A stretch of DNA of 60,336 nucleotides, taken from assembly GCA_036504075.1 (NCBI GenBank), contig DASXVX010000020.1, positions 1-60,336 of the forward strand, written 5' to 3'. The notes under the pieces were generated by a model that worked only from the letters and a program-made list of their open reading frames with translations, did no database searches and was not told where the DNA came from. Positions 40,995-49,360 of this stretch are shown piece by piece. Source of the DNA: DASXVX01 sp036504075. Lineage in GTDB: Bacteria; Bacillota; Sulfobacillia; Symbiobacteriales; Symbiobacteriaceae. The position numbers and the translations under genes were made by a program. Position 1 is the stretch's first letter, and each line of letters begins with the position of its first letter.

Positions 40995-41840
40995 TTAATT
41001 GGCCGCCACACGCGGGACCTTTGCCAGCGCGCCCAGTTCCCGTGAGCGCTGGGTGGCACGGGCCACGGCCCGAACCAGCGCCAGTTGAAACCCGGAATCA
41101 TGCAGTTCCTGCAGGCCGGCCATCGTGGTCCCACCCGGCGAGGTAACCCGCTGCCGGAGCAGGGCCGGATCCTCCCCCGTCTCCACCAGCATCCGGGCGG
41201 CGCCCAGCAGCGTCTGGACCGCCAGCTCCCGGGAGACCTCCGCCGGCAACCCTACGCCCTTGCCTGCCTCGACCATCGCCTCAATCATCAGGTAGACATA
41301 GGCCGGACCGCTGCCGGAAAGGCCGGTCACGGCGTCGATCAGCGGCTCGGAGACCTCCACCACGCGCCCCACTGCCCCGAGGATGGACCCCGCCACGGCT
41401 CTGGCCTCCGCCTGGGCCCCTTCGCCCAGACAGATCGCCGTGGCCGATTCCCCCACCTGACACGACGTGTTGGGCATCGCCCGGACCACCTGTACGCCTC
41501 GGGCCACACCTGCCGCCAGGGACTCGGTACTGACGCCGGCCGCCACGGAGAGCAGAATCTGCCCCGCCCGGGTGAATTCGCCGATTTCGCCCAGGAGATC
41601 ATTTACGTCTTTCGGCTTGCAGGCCACGATCATCACGTCGACTTGCGGCACCAGTTCCGCCTTGCTGGTGGCGATTCGGACGCCGAACCGCCGGGACAAG
41701 GACTCGAGGCGCTCACGGTTCGCCCGGTTGGTCACGATTATCTGCTGCGGTTGCACGACACCCTTTGCAAGCAAGCCGCGAATGAGGGCTTCGGACATGG
41801 AACCCGCCCCCAGAAACCCGATGGTCTTTTCCTGAAGCAC
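40995..41840 (-). CDS. proC: Pyrroline-5-carboxylate reductase
   Basis: 281 aa. NAD(P) motif GFLGAGSMSEALIRGLL at the N-terminus, RAMPNTSCQVGES and the C-terminal dimerisation helix region DAVTGLSGSGPAYVYLMIEAMVEAG and TSPGGTTMAGL. It makes the last step of proline synthesis, reducing pyrroline-5-carboxylate. GTG at 41840 with AAGGAGG 8 nt upstream. A Pro-specific T-box precedes it, linking synthesis to uncharged tRNA-Pro. Confidence 0.95.
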   Translation of the reverse strand: MLQEKTIGFLGAGSMSEALIRGLLAKGVVQPQQIIVTNRANRERLESLSRRFGVRIATSKAELVPQVDVMIVACKPKDVNDLLGEIGEFTRAGQILLSVAAGVSTESLAAGVARGVQVVRAMPNTSCQVGESATAICLGEGAQAEARAVAGSILGAVGRVVEVSEPLIDAVTGLSGSGPAYVYLMIEAMVEAGKGVGLPAEVSRELAVQTLLGAARMLVETGEDPALLRQRVTSPGGTTMAGLQELHDSGFQLALVRAVARATQRSRELGALAKVPRVAAN

Positions 41841-41874
41841 CGCTCATTCCTCCTTGTGTCGCTTTGCGCAGAAA

Positions 41875-42170
41875 ATGAAAATACCCCTCGCGCTTCCGCT
41901 AACCGGAAGGGCGAAGGGCGATTGCCTCCGTGGTACCACCTTCATTGGTCTTTCAGCCTATGCCAAAAAGACCCGCTCGCAACCCAGGTCCAACAACCCG
42001 GGGGCCGGGATAACGGGCGGCGGCCCGGCCGGCTCATCGCCGGCGGCTCAGGGGTGGGTTCCGGCAGCTTTGCCGTTCCGGACTTTCAGCTCCGCCTCAC
42101 GGGCGGGTCCGGACTCTCTGGCGGCTTCGCTTTGCCGTACTAATCCCCGTCATAGCAGGTATGATATTGG
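41875..42170 (-). promoter_or_regulatory. T-box leader of proC (Pro specifier)
   Basis: T-box core (complement of CCGTGGTACCACCTT, 41928-41942) plus terminator CCCCTCGCGCTTCCG (41884-41898) / CGGAAGGGCGAAGGG (41904-41918) followed by TATTTTCATTTT. CCC proline codon at 42058-42056 after GGAA, the same context as the other specifiers. Confidence 0.88.
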
Positions 42171-42175
42171 TATGC

Positions 42176-42205
42176 ACTATAGCACCGATTGGTAACTCTG
42201 GTCAA
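42176..42205 (-). promoter_or_regulatory. proC promoter
   Basis: -35 TTGACC (42200-42205), 18-nt spacer, -10 TATAGT (42176-42181). Confidence 0.8.
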
Positions 42206-42235
42206 GGTCCCAACCACATTTTTCTGCCCCAGGAT

Positions 42236-42261
42236 ACCTCGCCCGGTCTGGCGAGGTCTTT
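42236..42261 (+). terminator. Rightward hairpin with T run upstream of the SBP gene
   Basis: ACCTCGCC (42236-42243) / GGCGAGGT (42250-42257) then TCTTTT. No rightward gene precedes it, so it could end antisense transcription or be a leader attenuator. 42262-42460 is AT-rich with -10-like TATTAT and TATAGT boxes near 42310-42320. Confidence 0.5.
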
Positions 42262-42468
42262 TAATCGGCAAGAGCTATTAGCTCATTGATTTGGCTTATT
42301 ATTTTTTATCGGATGTATTATAGTACAGGTATTATTCGATCTACTTAGAACTAATTACGTAAGACCGTTCCGGCTTAGTGCCCGAGGAGGCAAACCGGGA
42401 AGCGGTTTGGTTTGGCCCGCTCTGTTGTGCGTTTCTCATGCATCGAAACCGGAGGAGGTAATGGGCGA

Positions 42469-44499
42469 ATGAAGCGGTATCTGGTCTTGTTGCTCCTGGC
42501 GTTCATGGTGATTCTGGCTGCTACTCCGACAAGCGCAGCCCGCCCCGAACAGAAGTATCCGGTCACGTTCAACGGTCACCCTATTGGCTTTGATGTGGAG
42601 CCTCAGAACGTGAACGGCCGGGTCTTCGTACCCTTCCGGGCCATTTTTGAGAAAATGGGCGCCAAGGTGTATTGGGACGAGGCGACCCAGACCGTCTCGG
42701 CCGACCGTGAGGAGACCTCCATCAACCTGACCATCGGCAACAAGACGGCCTATGTGAACAGCAATCCGATCCAACTGTCCGATGCCCCATTCATCAAGAA
42801 TGGCTCCACCTTGATTCCGCTGCGCTTCGTCGGCGAAGCGCTGGGCGGCACCGTCACGTACGATCCGGCTACCACGGCCATCGCGATTGTCGACCTGAAG
42901 TATCCGAAGCGGGGCGGCACGCTTAACATGGCCATGTGGAACAAGCCGGACGGTAACTTCCACCCCGAGGTCGCGAGTGACACATACAGCAACTGGGTCT
43001 CTGGCATGATGTACGACGGCCTGTGGCGGTATGACGCCCACATCGTGCCGCAGCCGGCCCTGGCCGACGGGTGGGACTGGGACGCTTCGAACACCATTCT
43101 GACCTTCTACCTGCGTCCGGACGCCAAGTTCCACGACGGCAAACCGGTTACGGCGGACGATGTGATCATCTCCTTCAAGGGCATGATGCACCCGAAGTAT
43201 GTCGGCCCGCGGAACTCCGGCTGGGACGCCCTCATGGGCTACGATGATTACACCAAGGGCATCAACGGGGAGACCAAGGCGAACTTCGAAAAGGGCGTCG
43301 TCACGGCCACGCCGCTCGCCGGCCTTTACAAGCTAGACGATCATACCGTCGTCTTCCGGCTGGCACACCCGGACGCCGCCTTCTTCATCACCCAGACCGT
43401 CTTCGGGATCATCGACGGCTCCAAGTATACCAAGGTCCCCGTGCAGGAATGGGGCCTTGCCAGCGACCCATATAACACCAAGGCGCCCAACGGCACCGGT
43501 CCTTTCAAGATGACGGAATACGCCGAAGGCCAGTACGTGGTCCTGGTGGCGAATGACAACTACTGGTCCGGCCGCCCGTACATCGACAAGGTCGTGTGGC
43601 GTGTGCTTTCCTCCGACGTCGCCGTCGGCGAATTCAAGCTGGGAAAGCTGGACATCGCTGAGGCCGAGGCCGACACCCTGGATTACTACCGGGTTATGAA
43701 CAACCTCAAGATCGCGGAGTTCCCGGACCTGGTCTATCAGGAACTCATGTTCAACTGGGCGAAGGGCCCGACCTCTGAAAAGGCGGTCCGCCATGCCATC
43801 GCCTACGGCATCGACCGCATGGCGATCATTCACAACCTGCTGAAGGATCACGGCGGCACCATGTACACCCCACTCCACCCGCTGCTCTGGGCGGCCACGG
43901 AAGACGTGGAAAAGTATGGGTTCAATCCGGACAGGGCCAGGCAGATTCTGGATGAAGCCGGCTGGAAAGTCGGTCCGAACGGCATCCGGGTGCGTGACGG
44001 CAAGAAGCTGCACATCAAGATGACCTATCCGAACGTCGGCAACCCCGTCCGGCGGGCCACTGCACCCGTCCTCCAGCAGATGATGAAGGACATCGGCATC
44101 GAAGTCGAACTGGTTGGCTACGACTGGCCGACCATCAATACGAAGGTCTTCGATCAGAAGGACTTTGATATGCTGATGATCGGCTGGCAGGTCGTCTTTG
44201 ATCCCGACCCGACCGGCATGTGGGACAAGAGCGCCACGGCCCAGGGCGGCTTCAACGCCGGTGGGTTCGTGACGGACGAGTCGGAACGGCTGATCAAGGA
44301 AGCCAAAACCAACCCGGACATCGAGTTCCGGCAGGAAGTCTACCGCAAGTGGGGCAAGCTCTGGGCGGAAGAACTGCCGGCTTACATCTTCTACGCCAAG
44401 AACACCACCATGGCCTATAACGACCGGGTCAAGAACTTCAACCCGCTGCCCGGCGGCCTCTACTACTGGAACCTCGAGGAGCTCTGGCTGTCCAAGTAA
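42469..44499 (+). CDS. Family-5 solute-binding protein fused to a copper-amine-oxidase-type stalk domain
   Basis: 676 aa. Signal peptide (1-25, cleavage after TSAA) without a lipobox Cys. Residues about 28-145 form a Cu_amine_oxidN1 domain: VNGRVFVPFRAIFEKMGAKV, WDEATQTVSADR, then STLIPLRFVGEALGG. From about 155 an SBP_bac_5 oligopeptide/nickel-type domain follows (GLWRYDAHIVPQPALADGWD, NGTGPFKMTEY, RHAIAYGIDRMAI). It binds peptides or similar solutes outside the cell. GGAGGAGGT lies 10 nt upstream of the ATG. Next genes are the two matching permeases. Confidence 0.88.
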   Translation: MKRYLVLLLLAFMVILAATPTSAARPEQKYPVTFNGHPIGFDVEPQNVNGRVFVPFRAIFEKMGAKVYWDEATQTVSADREETSINLTIGNKTAYVNSNPIQLSDAPFIKNGSTLIPLRFVGEALGGTVTYDPATTAIAIVDLKYPKRGGTLNMAMWNKPDGNFHPEVASDTYSNWVSGMMYDGLWRYDAHIVPQPALADGWDWDASNTILTFYLRPDAKFHDGKPVTADDVIISFKGMMHPKYVGPRNSGWDALMGYDDYTKGINGETKANFEKGVVTATPLAGLYKLDDHTVVFRLAHPDAAFFITQTVFGIIDGSKYTKVPVQEWGLASDPYNTKAPNGTGPFKMTEYAEGQYVVLVANDNYWSGRPYIDKVVWRVLSSDVAVGEFKLGKLDIAEAEADTLDYYRVMNNLKIAEFPDLVYQELMFNWAKGPTSEKAVRHAIAYGIDRMAIIHNLLKDHGGTMYTPLHPLLWAATEDVEKYGFNPDRARQILDEAGWKVGPNGIRVRDGKKLHIKMTYPNVGNPVRRATAPVLQQMMKDIGIEVELVGYDWPTINTKVFDQKDFDMLMIGWQVVFDPDPTGMWDKSATAQGGFNAGGFVTDESERLIKEAKTNPDIEFRQEVYRKWGKLWAEELPAYIFYAKNTTMAYNDRVKNFNPLPGGLYYWNLEELWLSK

Positions 44500-44578
44500 G
44501 CCAAGCCTTCCCCGGCTGTCAGGGCGGCCCGGACAAACTCCCGGGCCGCCCCCGCCGTGGGAAAAGGGGGACAATTTC

Positions 44579-45529
44579 GTGCGCAGATATCTCGCTCGCC
44601 GGTTGCTGCAGGTGATACCCATCTTGTTCGGCGTCAGCCTCGTGCTGTTCGTCATCGTCCACTCCGCGCCGGGCAATCCATATGCCTACCTCTTCGGCCC
44701 CCGGACCGACCCCGCCCTCAAAGAACGGCTCATGCGCGAGAAGGGTTTCTACGACCCGTTGCCGGTGCAGTACGTCCGGTGGATAAAAGAGACCGCCACC
44801 GGCCATTTCGGCTATTCCTTGCGCAACGGCGCCCCGGTCCTGGATCAGATCATGGAGCGGCTGCCGCGCACGCTGCTCCTGACCAGCACGGCCTTCCTCA
44901 TCGCCATTCTGCTGGCCATTCCGATCGGGGTGATCTCGGCCACACGACAATACTCGCTGGTGGATTATCTAGTCACATCGTTTTCGTTCATGGGAATATC
45001 GCTGCCCAGCTTCTTTGCCGCGCTGGTGGCCATTTATCTCTTTGCGGTGACCTGGCGGATCTTTCCTTCTAATGGGATGATCGAAGCAGGGCAGCCCCAC
45101 ACGTTCTGGACGGTGCTGTACCACTTGATTTTGCCCGCTTTCACGCTGGGGCTGCGGGACCTGGCCGCATATTCCCGGTATACCCGCTCCAGCATGCTCG
45201 AAGTGTTGCGGCAGGACTACGTGCGTACGGCCCGGTCGAAGGGCCTCGCTGAACGGACGGTTGTCTACAAGCACGCCCTGCGCAACAGCCTGATTCCGGT
45301 CATCACGCTCTTTGGCTTCAGCCTGCCCGGCCTCTTTGGCGGTGCGATCATCTTTGAGACGATTTTCGCCTGGCCCGGCATGGGCCTGCTCTCCTTTGAA
45401 GCCGTCGGCAACCGGGACTACCCGATGCTGATGGCTGTCAACCTGTTCTTCGCGTTCCTGGTGATCACTGGAAACCTGGTCGCCGATATTCTCTACGCCG
45501 TGGTTGACCCACGGATCCGGTACGCATAA
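44579..45529 (+). CDS. Oligopeptide-type ABC permease (DppB/OppB)
   Basis: 316 aa, six membrane segments; starts MRRYLARRLLQVIPILFGVS as DppB-type proteins do, and has the EAA loop YVRTARSKGLAERTVVYKHALRN. GTG with AAGGGGG. Second gene of a binding protein-permease-permease operon. Confidence 0.93.
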   Translation: MRRYLARRLLQVIPILFGVSLVLFVIVHSAPGNPYAYLFGPRTDPALKERLMREKGFYDPLPVQYVRWIKETATGHFGYSLRNGAPVLDQIMERLPRTLLLTSTAFLIAILLAIPIGVISATRQYSLVDYLVTSFSFMGISLPSFFAALVAIYLFAVTWRIFPSNGMIEAGQPHTFWTVLYHLILPAFTLGLRDLAAYSRYTRSSMLEVLRQDYVRTARSKGLAERTVVYKHALRNSLIPVITLFGFSLPGLFGGAIIFETIFAWPGMGLLSFEAVGNRDYPMLMAVNLFFAFLVITGNLVADILYAVVDPRIRYA

Positions 45530-45541
45530 GGGGGGGCATCT

Positions 45542-46471
45542 GTGGAGCCTGAATTAAAGCCCGCTCTGATCCCGACCGAAGCGGAACTACTCCGCGAGGG
45601 CCTCACCGCACGCTCGGATACGTGGGCCCGGGCGGTTTGGCGGCGGTTTACCCGGAACCGCATGGCCGTCATCGGTTTGGGGATTCTCCTGCTCCTGATC
45701 CTGATCAGCGTTCTCGCACCGGTCATCACCAGGCCCCTGGGCTGGGGCCGTGACGAGATCGACATTCGGTACATTCGGGCGGATCCCAGCGCCCGCCACC
45801 CGCTGGGTACCGACAGCGCCGGGCGGGATAACCTGGTCCGCCTGATCTACGGCGGGCAGGTGTCGCTATCCCTCGCGCTCTCCACGGTCGTCATTTACAT
45901 GGTCCTGGGCAGCGTTGTCGGCGCCGTCGCCGGCTATTTCGGCAAATGGGTCGACAACCTCCTGATGCGGCTGGTGGATATCGTCCTCTCCTTCCCGTTC
46001 TTCATATTAGCCCTGACCATTGTGGCCATACGCGGGCCACAGATCAGCAACCTGGTCATCGCCCTGATCATATTGAGCTGGCCGTCGCCGGCCCGCCTGA
46101 TCCGGGGCGAGTTCCTCTCGATCCGCGAGCGGGACTACGTGGAGGCGGCCCGCGCCGTCGGCGCTTCGCCTTTGCGGATCATGTTCCGGCACATGCTGCC
46201 CAACGCCCTCGCCCCCCTGATCGTCAACGCAACGCTGGATGTGGCCTATATCATCCTGACCGAGGCTGCCCTTTCCTACCTGGGCTTCGGTGTCCGGATG
46301 CCCATCCCGACGTGGGGCAACATGCTCAGCGAGGCGAACAACATGGCCGTGCTGGCTGACAAGCCATGGATTTGGGTGCCGCCCGGCCTGATGATTTTCC
46401 TGACCGTCATGTGTATCAATTTCCTCGGGGACGGCCTGCGCGACGCCCTCGATCCACGATTGAAGGAATAA
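45542..46471 (+). CDS. Oligopeptide-type ABC permease (DppC/OppC)
   Basis: 309 aa with an N-terminal cytoplasmic lead, six membrane segments, HPLGTDSAGRDNLVRLIYGG and the EAA loop REDYVEAARAVGAS-like RERDYVEAARAVGASPLRIM. GTG start 12 nt after the previous stop. No OppD/OppF ATPases follow. Confidence 0.93.
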   Translation: MEPELKPALIPTEAELLREGLTARSDTWARAVWRRFTRNRMAVIGLGILLLLILISVLAPVITRPLGWGRDEIDIRYIRADPSARHPLGTDSAGRDNLVRLIYGGQVSLSLALSTVVIYMVLGSVVGAVAGYFGKWVDNLLMRLVDIVLSFPFFILALTIVAIRGPQISNLVIALIILSWPSPARLIRGEFLSIRERDYVEAARAVGASPLRIMFRHMLPNALAPLIVNATLDVAYIILTEAALSYLGFGVRMPIPTWGNMLSEANNMAVLADKPWIWVPPGLMIFLTVMCINFLGDGLRDALDPRLKE

Positions 46472-46488
46472 GAACGAGGTGACGGAAC

Positions 46489-47133
46489 ATGATCAAGCGC
46501 AGCTTAGCCGTGTTGCTCGCCGTCCTGCTTCTGGCGCTGGCGGCGGGATGCGGGAAGAATGCCGCCGACCCGGGTGCCAAGCCGTCGGGCAACGGCAACA
46601 GCACCGACAATGGGCAGTCCTCCTCCGCTTCCCCCTCGACTGCCCCGTCCGATACACCTGCCTCGAGCTTGCCCACCCCCAGCAGTCCGGGCTGGGTCTC
46701 TTCGACCGACAAGGCCCAGCAGCCGAAAACCTGCGATCCGGTGAACCTGGGGCCGCTCAAGAAAGGCGAAAGCGCCAAGCTCTGCTCTGTCACGATCACC
46801 CTGGTGGAAGTGAACACCGCCACCAATGGCGCGCCCCAGGGGTACGCCTACGTGTTGCTGCATTTCACGGTCAAAAACCAAGGCGACGCGGATTTCACCA
46901 TCAATACCATGGATCACTTCAAGCTGGACACGCCCGACGGCAAGGTGAACACCACCAACGCCACGGCTACCAGCCAGCGCAACCCCCGCCTCCAGGGCAC
47001 CCTGGCCAAGGGGCAGAGCACGGAAGGCTGGGTCGGCTTCCTGTCCAAACAGGTAAAGGGAGACTACAAGTTCACGTTCGCCCATCCGGACTTCGGCAAG
47101 GCGGTCTGGACGTTCTCGCTGGTCTCACAGTAG
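46489..47133 (+). CDS. Lipoprotein with DUF4352-like domain
   Basis: 214 aa. Lipobox LAAGC (Cys21), a 60-residue Ser/Pro/Thr/Asn-rich spacer, then an immunoglobulin-like DUF4352 fold (SVTITLVEVNTATNGAPQGY, LLHFTVKNQGDADFTI, GTLAKGQSTEGWVGF). Such proteins are exported, membrane-anchored and of unknown function. GAGGTG precedes the ATG. It starts 17 nt after the permease gene, so it probably belongs to the same operon. Confidence 0.8.
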   Translation: MIKRSLAVLLAVLLLALAAGCGKNAADPGAKPSGNGNSTDNGQSSSASPSTAPSDTPASSLPTPSSPGWVSSTDKAQQPKTCDPVNLGPLKKGESAKLCSVTITLVEVNTATNGAPQGYAYVLLHFTVKNQGDADFTINTMDHFKLDTPDGKVNTTNATATSQRNPRLQGTLAKGQSTEGWVGFLSKQVKGDYKFTFAHPDFGKAVWTFSLVSQ

Positions 47134-47181
47134 CCTCTATCGGGCCGACGCCCTTCGTTCCCCTACACTTCTTTGCGCGAG

Positions 47182-47214
47182 GAAGGGGCATCCCGCAATG
47201 GTGGATGCCCCTTC
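47182..47214 (+). terminator. Terminator of the ABC/lipoprotein operon
   Basis: GAAGGGGCATCC (47182-47193) / GGATGCCCCTTC (47203-47214) followed by GTTTTGG. Confidence 0.85.
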
Positions 47215-47262
47215 GTTTTGGTCGGGTTGACCGCTTCTGACCCCTTGCGATCCGGACGCCCC

Positions 47263-47688
47263 TCATGAATCGCCCTTCTCCACCATGGCCTTCCGGCTCA
47301 CAAGCCCTCTTTCCACAAGCAATTTCCTGACCGTCGCCAAGTGGAAGGGTCGAATCTCGTCCGAGTCCTTGTAGGCGGGGAGCACAACCATGGCGTCACT
47401 GCTCTTCTCACGGTAAACCTTGTGCAATCCAGCAGTACGAACCTGCTCGAACCCATGTTGAACAAGAAAATGCGATAACTCCTTGAAGGTTATCCCTTGG
47501 TGAATCGTACTTCGACGCCGGGCGATCCGCCCGTAGTAACGGACGTTCCGTGTGCTTTTTCCATACGTCTTTGCGGGTTCTTTCACAGCAGAGGCTTTCT
47601 CATCAGCCAGGTGAATGATCACCGGGTTTCCGGAATCCTGTATCATCTTGGCGCCACGCTCTTGAAGCCTCTTCACAGCCTTACGCAT
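47263..47688 (-). CDS. HicA-like protein paired with DUF4365
   Basis: 141 aa. The C-terminal 65 residues look like the HicA/YcfA double-stranded-RNA-binding fold: FKELSHFLVQHGFEQVRTAG, the key His in GLHKVYRE, a strand MVVLPAY, then FHLATVRKLLVERGLV. In HicA the His after the glycine is essential for RNA cleavage. The first 70 residues are basic and unusual for HicA. ATG at 47688 with AAGGAG, overlapping the upstream DUF4365 stop by 8 nt. GC content is visibly lower than in neighbouring genes. A toxin-like role is inference. Confidence 0.6.
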   Translation of the reverse strand: MRKAVKRLQERGAKMIQDSGNPVIIHLADEKASAVKEPAKTYGKSTRNVRYYGRIARRRSTIHQGITFKELSHFLVQHGFEQVRTAGLHKVYREKSSDAMVVLPAYKDSDEIRPFHLATVRKLLVERGLVSRKAMVEKGDS

Positions 47689-48187
47689 GGCGTATCACTC
47701 CTTGCACTTGATCGAGAATGGTCTGCTTGAACGCCGCGAACTGCGTGACGGCTTCTTCATTGACAATGTCCGCAATCGAAATATGAACGGTGACTGTGCT
47801 ACCCATCTGGGCAAGATCGAAAGCAGGAATGCTCTCAAAGTATTTCTGCACATATAGCCAGTAGGCCACATCATTCTTGGCCGCGTACACAACCAGCATT
47901 ACCGGCATGGGTTCGTCCAGCCACGACTCCAGGTAGGACGTCTCCACGCTAAAGTGAATCTCGCTGCCATCCTTATTCAACTTGATCGAATCAGTCGCCT
48001 TGAGTTGAACGCCGATGCTCCCGTTTTCGATCGCACCGTTGCTATCGTACGTAAATATGGACAGATCTATGCCATAGTCAGACCTGATCCGTTCGGCGGA
48101 GTATGTGCACCGGAAAATGAATCTCTCAATATGGTTGAAGCTGAGGTCTGCGATGACGTGCTGCCGAGTGCGGCGCTTGCGATTCAC
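47681..48187 (-). CDS. DUF4365-family protein
   Basis: 168 aa. Matches the DUF4365 pattern: TRQHVIADLSFNHIERFIF, SDYGIDLSIFTYD, IGVQLKATDSIK, MPVMLVVYAAKNDVAYWLYV. The DYGID and (V)QLKAT pieces fit a PD-(D/E)xK-like nuclease core, with Asp and Q-x-K as putative metal and catalytic residues. The family is common in genomic islands near restriction and defence genes. GTG at 48187 behind GGGGG. Lower GC than neighbours and no relation to thrB upstream, so probably acquired. Confidence 0.75.
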   Translation of the reverse strand: MNRKRRTRQHVIADLSFNHIERFIFRCTYSAERIRSDYGIDLSIFTYDSNGAIENGSIGVQLKATDSIKLNKDGSEIHFSVETSYLESWLDEPMPVMLVVYAAKNDVAYWLYVQKYFESIPAFDLAQMGSTVTVHISIADIVNEEAVTQFAAFKQTILDQVQGVIRHA

Positions 48188-48328
48188 GTTTGGACCCCCT
48201 ACGATTGCTCAACCCACGGAGAAGGATCGCTCATGTATTCGCAATAATCGGTTCGACGCACTTCCGATTCATTCCTGCTTTCTCGACCTCTGATAGGAAG
48301 AATATAGGTGCCGGGTCACCCCAAATAA

Positions 48329-48358
48329 ACAAGGCGGTGCATGTGCGCACCGCCTTGT
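48329..48358 (-). terminator. thrS-thrC-thrB operon terminator
   Basis: ACAAGGCGGTGC (48329-48340) / GCACCGCCTTGT (48347-48358), followed leftward by TTTATTT. Confidence 0.85.
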
Positions 48359-48378
48359 ACTCTTCAACTGTGCCGAAA

Positions 48379-49347
48379 CTAGCCCCAGTATGGCGCCTGA
48401 GTCCGTTCGGCCGGCCGGTCTGACTCCAGGGAGACCACTTTCGCCCCTTCGGCCGCAAGGCCGACGAAAAGCGAGTTGGCGTCGCTGCCGGCCCACTGGA
48501 AGGCGCCTTCCATGGCCCGGGCGACGAGCTCGGCACCCTGGTCGACGAAGGCCAGCACGCTGGGCCCGGCGCCGGAAAGCGCCACGCCCTTGGCGCCGGC
48601 ATCCAGGGCGGCCTGGAAGACCGAGCGGAGCCCGGGGACCAGCGAGGCCCGGTACGGCTGGTGCAGCCGGTCCTGCGTGGCCACGGCCAGCAGGTCCACC
48701 CGGCCCTGTGCCAGAGCCGCCACCAGCAGCGCCGTCCGGTTCAGGTTGTAGACGGCGTCCTTGAGCGAGACTTCCGTGGGCAGCACGCCCCGGGATTTCT
48801 CGGTCTTCTTGCCGGTCACGGGCAACTCCGGCATGACAATCACGGCGTCGAGGCCTGCGGGCGGGTCAAACCGCACGTAAAGCGGGCCCCGGACTTCATC
48901 CATGCAGGAGACGGTGAAGCCGCCCACCATGGCCGGGGTCACGTTGTCCGGATGACCTTCGATCTGGACCGCCATCGCAAGCAACTCTTCCCGGGAGAGG
49001 CCCTTTCGCCCGGTCGCCTCCACCAGGGCGTTCGCCGCGACCAGCCCACCGACGATGGAAGCGGCCGAGGAGCCCATGCCGCGGGCGACGGGAATCTCGA
49101 CATACTCCTTGATGAAAAGGCCATTCGGCTTGTAGTTGAGCCGCTCGAAGACTTTTACCGCCGCCAGGTAGACCATGTTGTTCTCGGGGTTCTCCAGCGC
49201 TTCACCGCCGCCGTCGATTTCGATGAGCACTTCGCCGACGCCGCTTTCGGACATCTCAATGGTGTTGCGCAGGTCCAACGCCACGCCCAGCGTGTCGAAG
49301 CCAGGCCCGAGGTTGGCGCTGGTGGCGGGGACGGTTACCTTGACCAC
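48379..49347 (-). CDS. thrB: Homoserine kinase
   Basis: 322 aa GHMP kinase: start VKVTVPATSANLGPGFDTLG, ATP loop PVARGMGSSAASIVGGLVAA, and C-terminal GAKGVALSGAGPSVLAF. It phosphorylates homoserine for threonine synthesis. Start 14 nt after thrC; last gene of the T-box-controlled operon. Confidence 0.95.
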   Translation of the reverse strand: MVKVTVPATSANLGPGFDTLGVALDLRNTIEMSESGVGEVLIEIDGGGEALENPENNMVYLAAVKVFERLNYKPNGLFIKEYVEIPVARGMGSSAASIVGGLVAANALVEATGRKGLSREELLAMAVQIEGHPDNVTPAMVGGFTVSCMDEVRGPLYVRFDPPAGLDAVIVMPELPVTGKKTEKSRGVLPTEVSLKDAVYNLNRTALLVAALAQGRVDLLAVATQDRLHQPYRASLVPGLRSVFQAALDAGAKGVALSGAGPSVLAFVDQGAELVARAMEGAFQWAGSDANSLFVGLAAEGAKVVSLESDRPAERTQAPYWG

Positions 49348-49360
49348 GAGTCGTCCTCCC

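Noticed and set aside
42461..42472. Three-codon upstream ORF (ATG GGC GAA TGA) overlapping the SBP start
   Set aside because: It shares the ribosome site with the SBP gene and is too short to interpret; probably chance.
47263..47688. Classical hicAB operon
   Set aside because: The partner gene is DUF4365, not a HicB antitoxin, and the HicA-like domain is only the C-terminal half.
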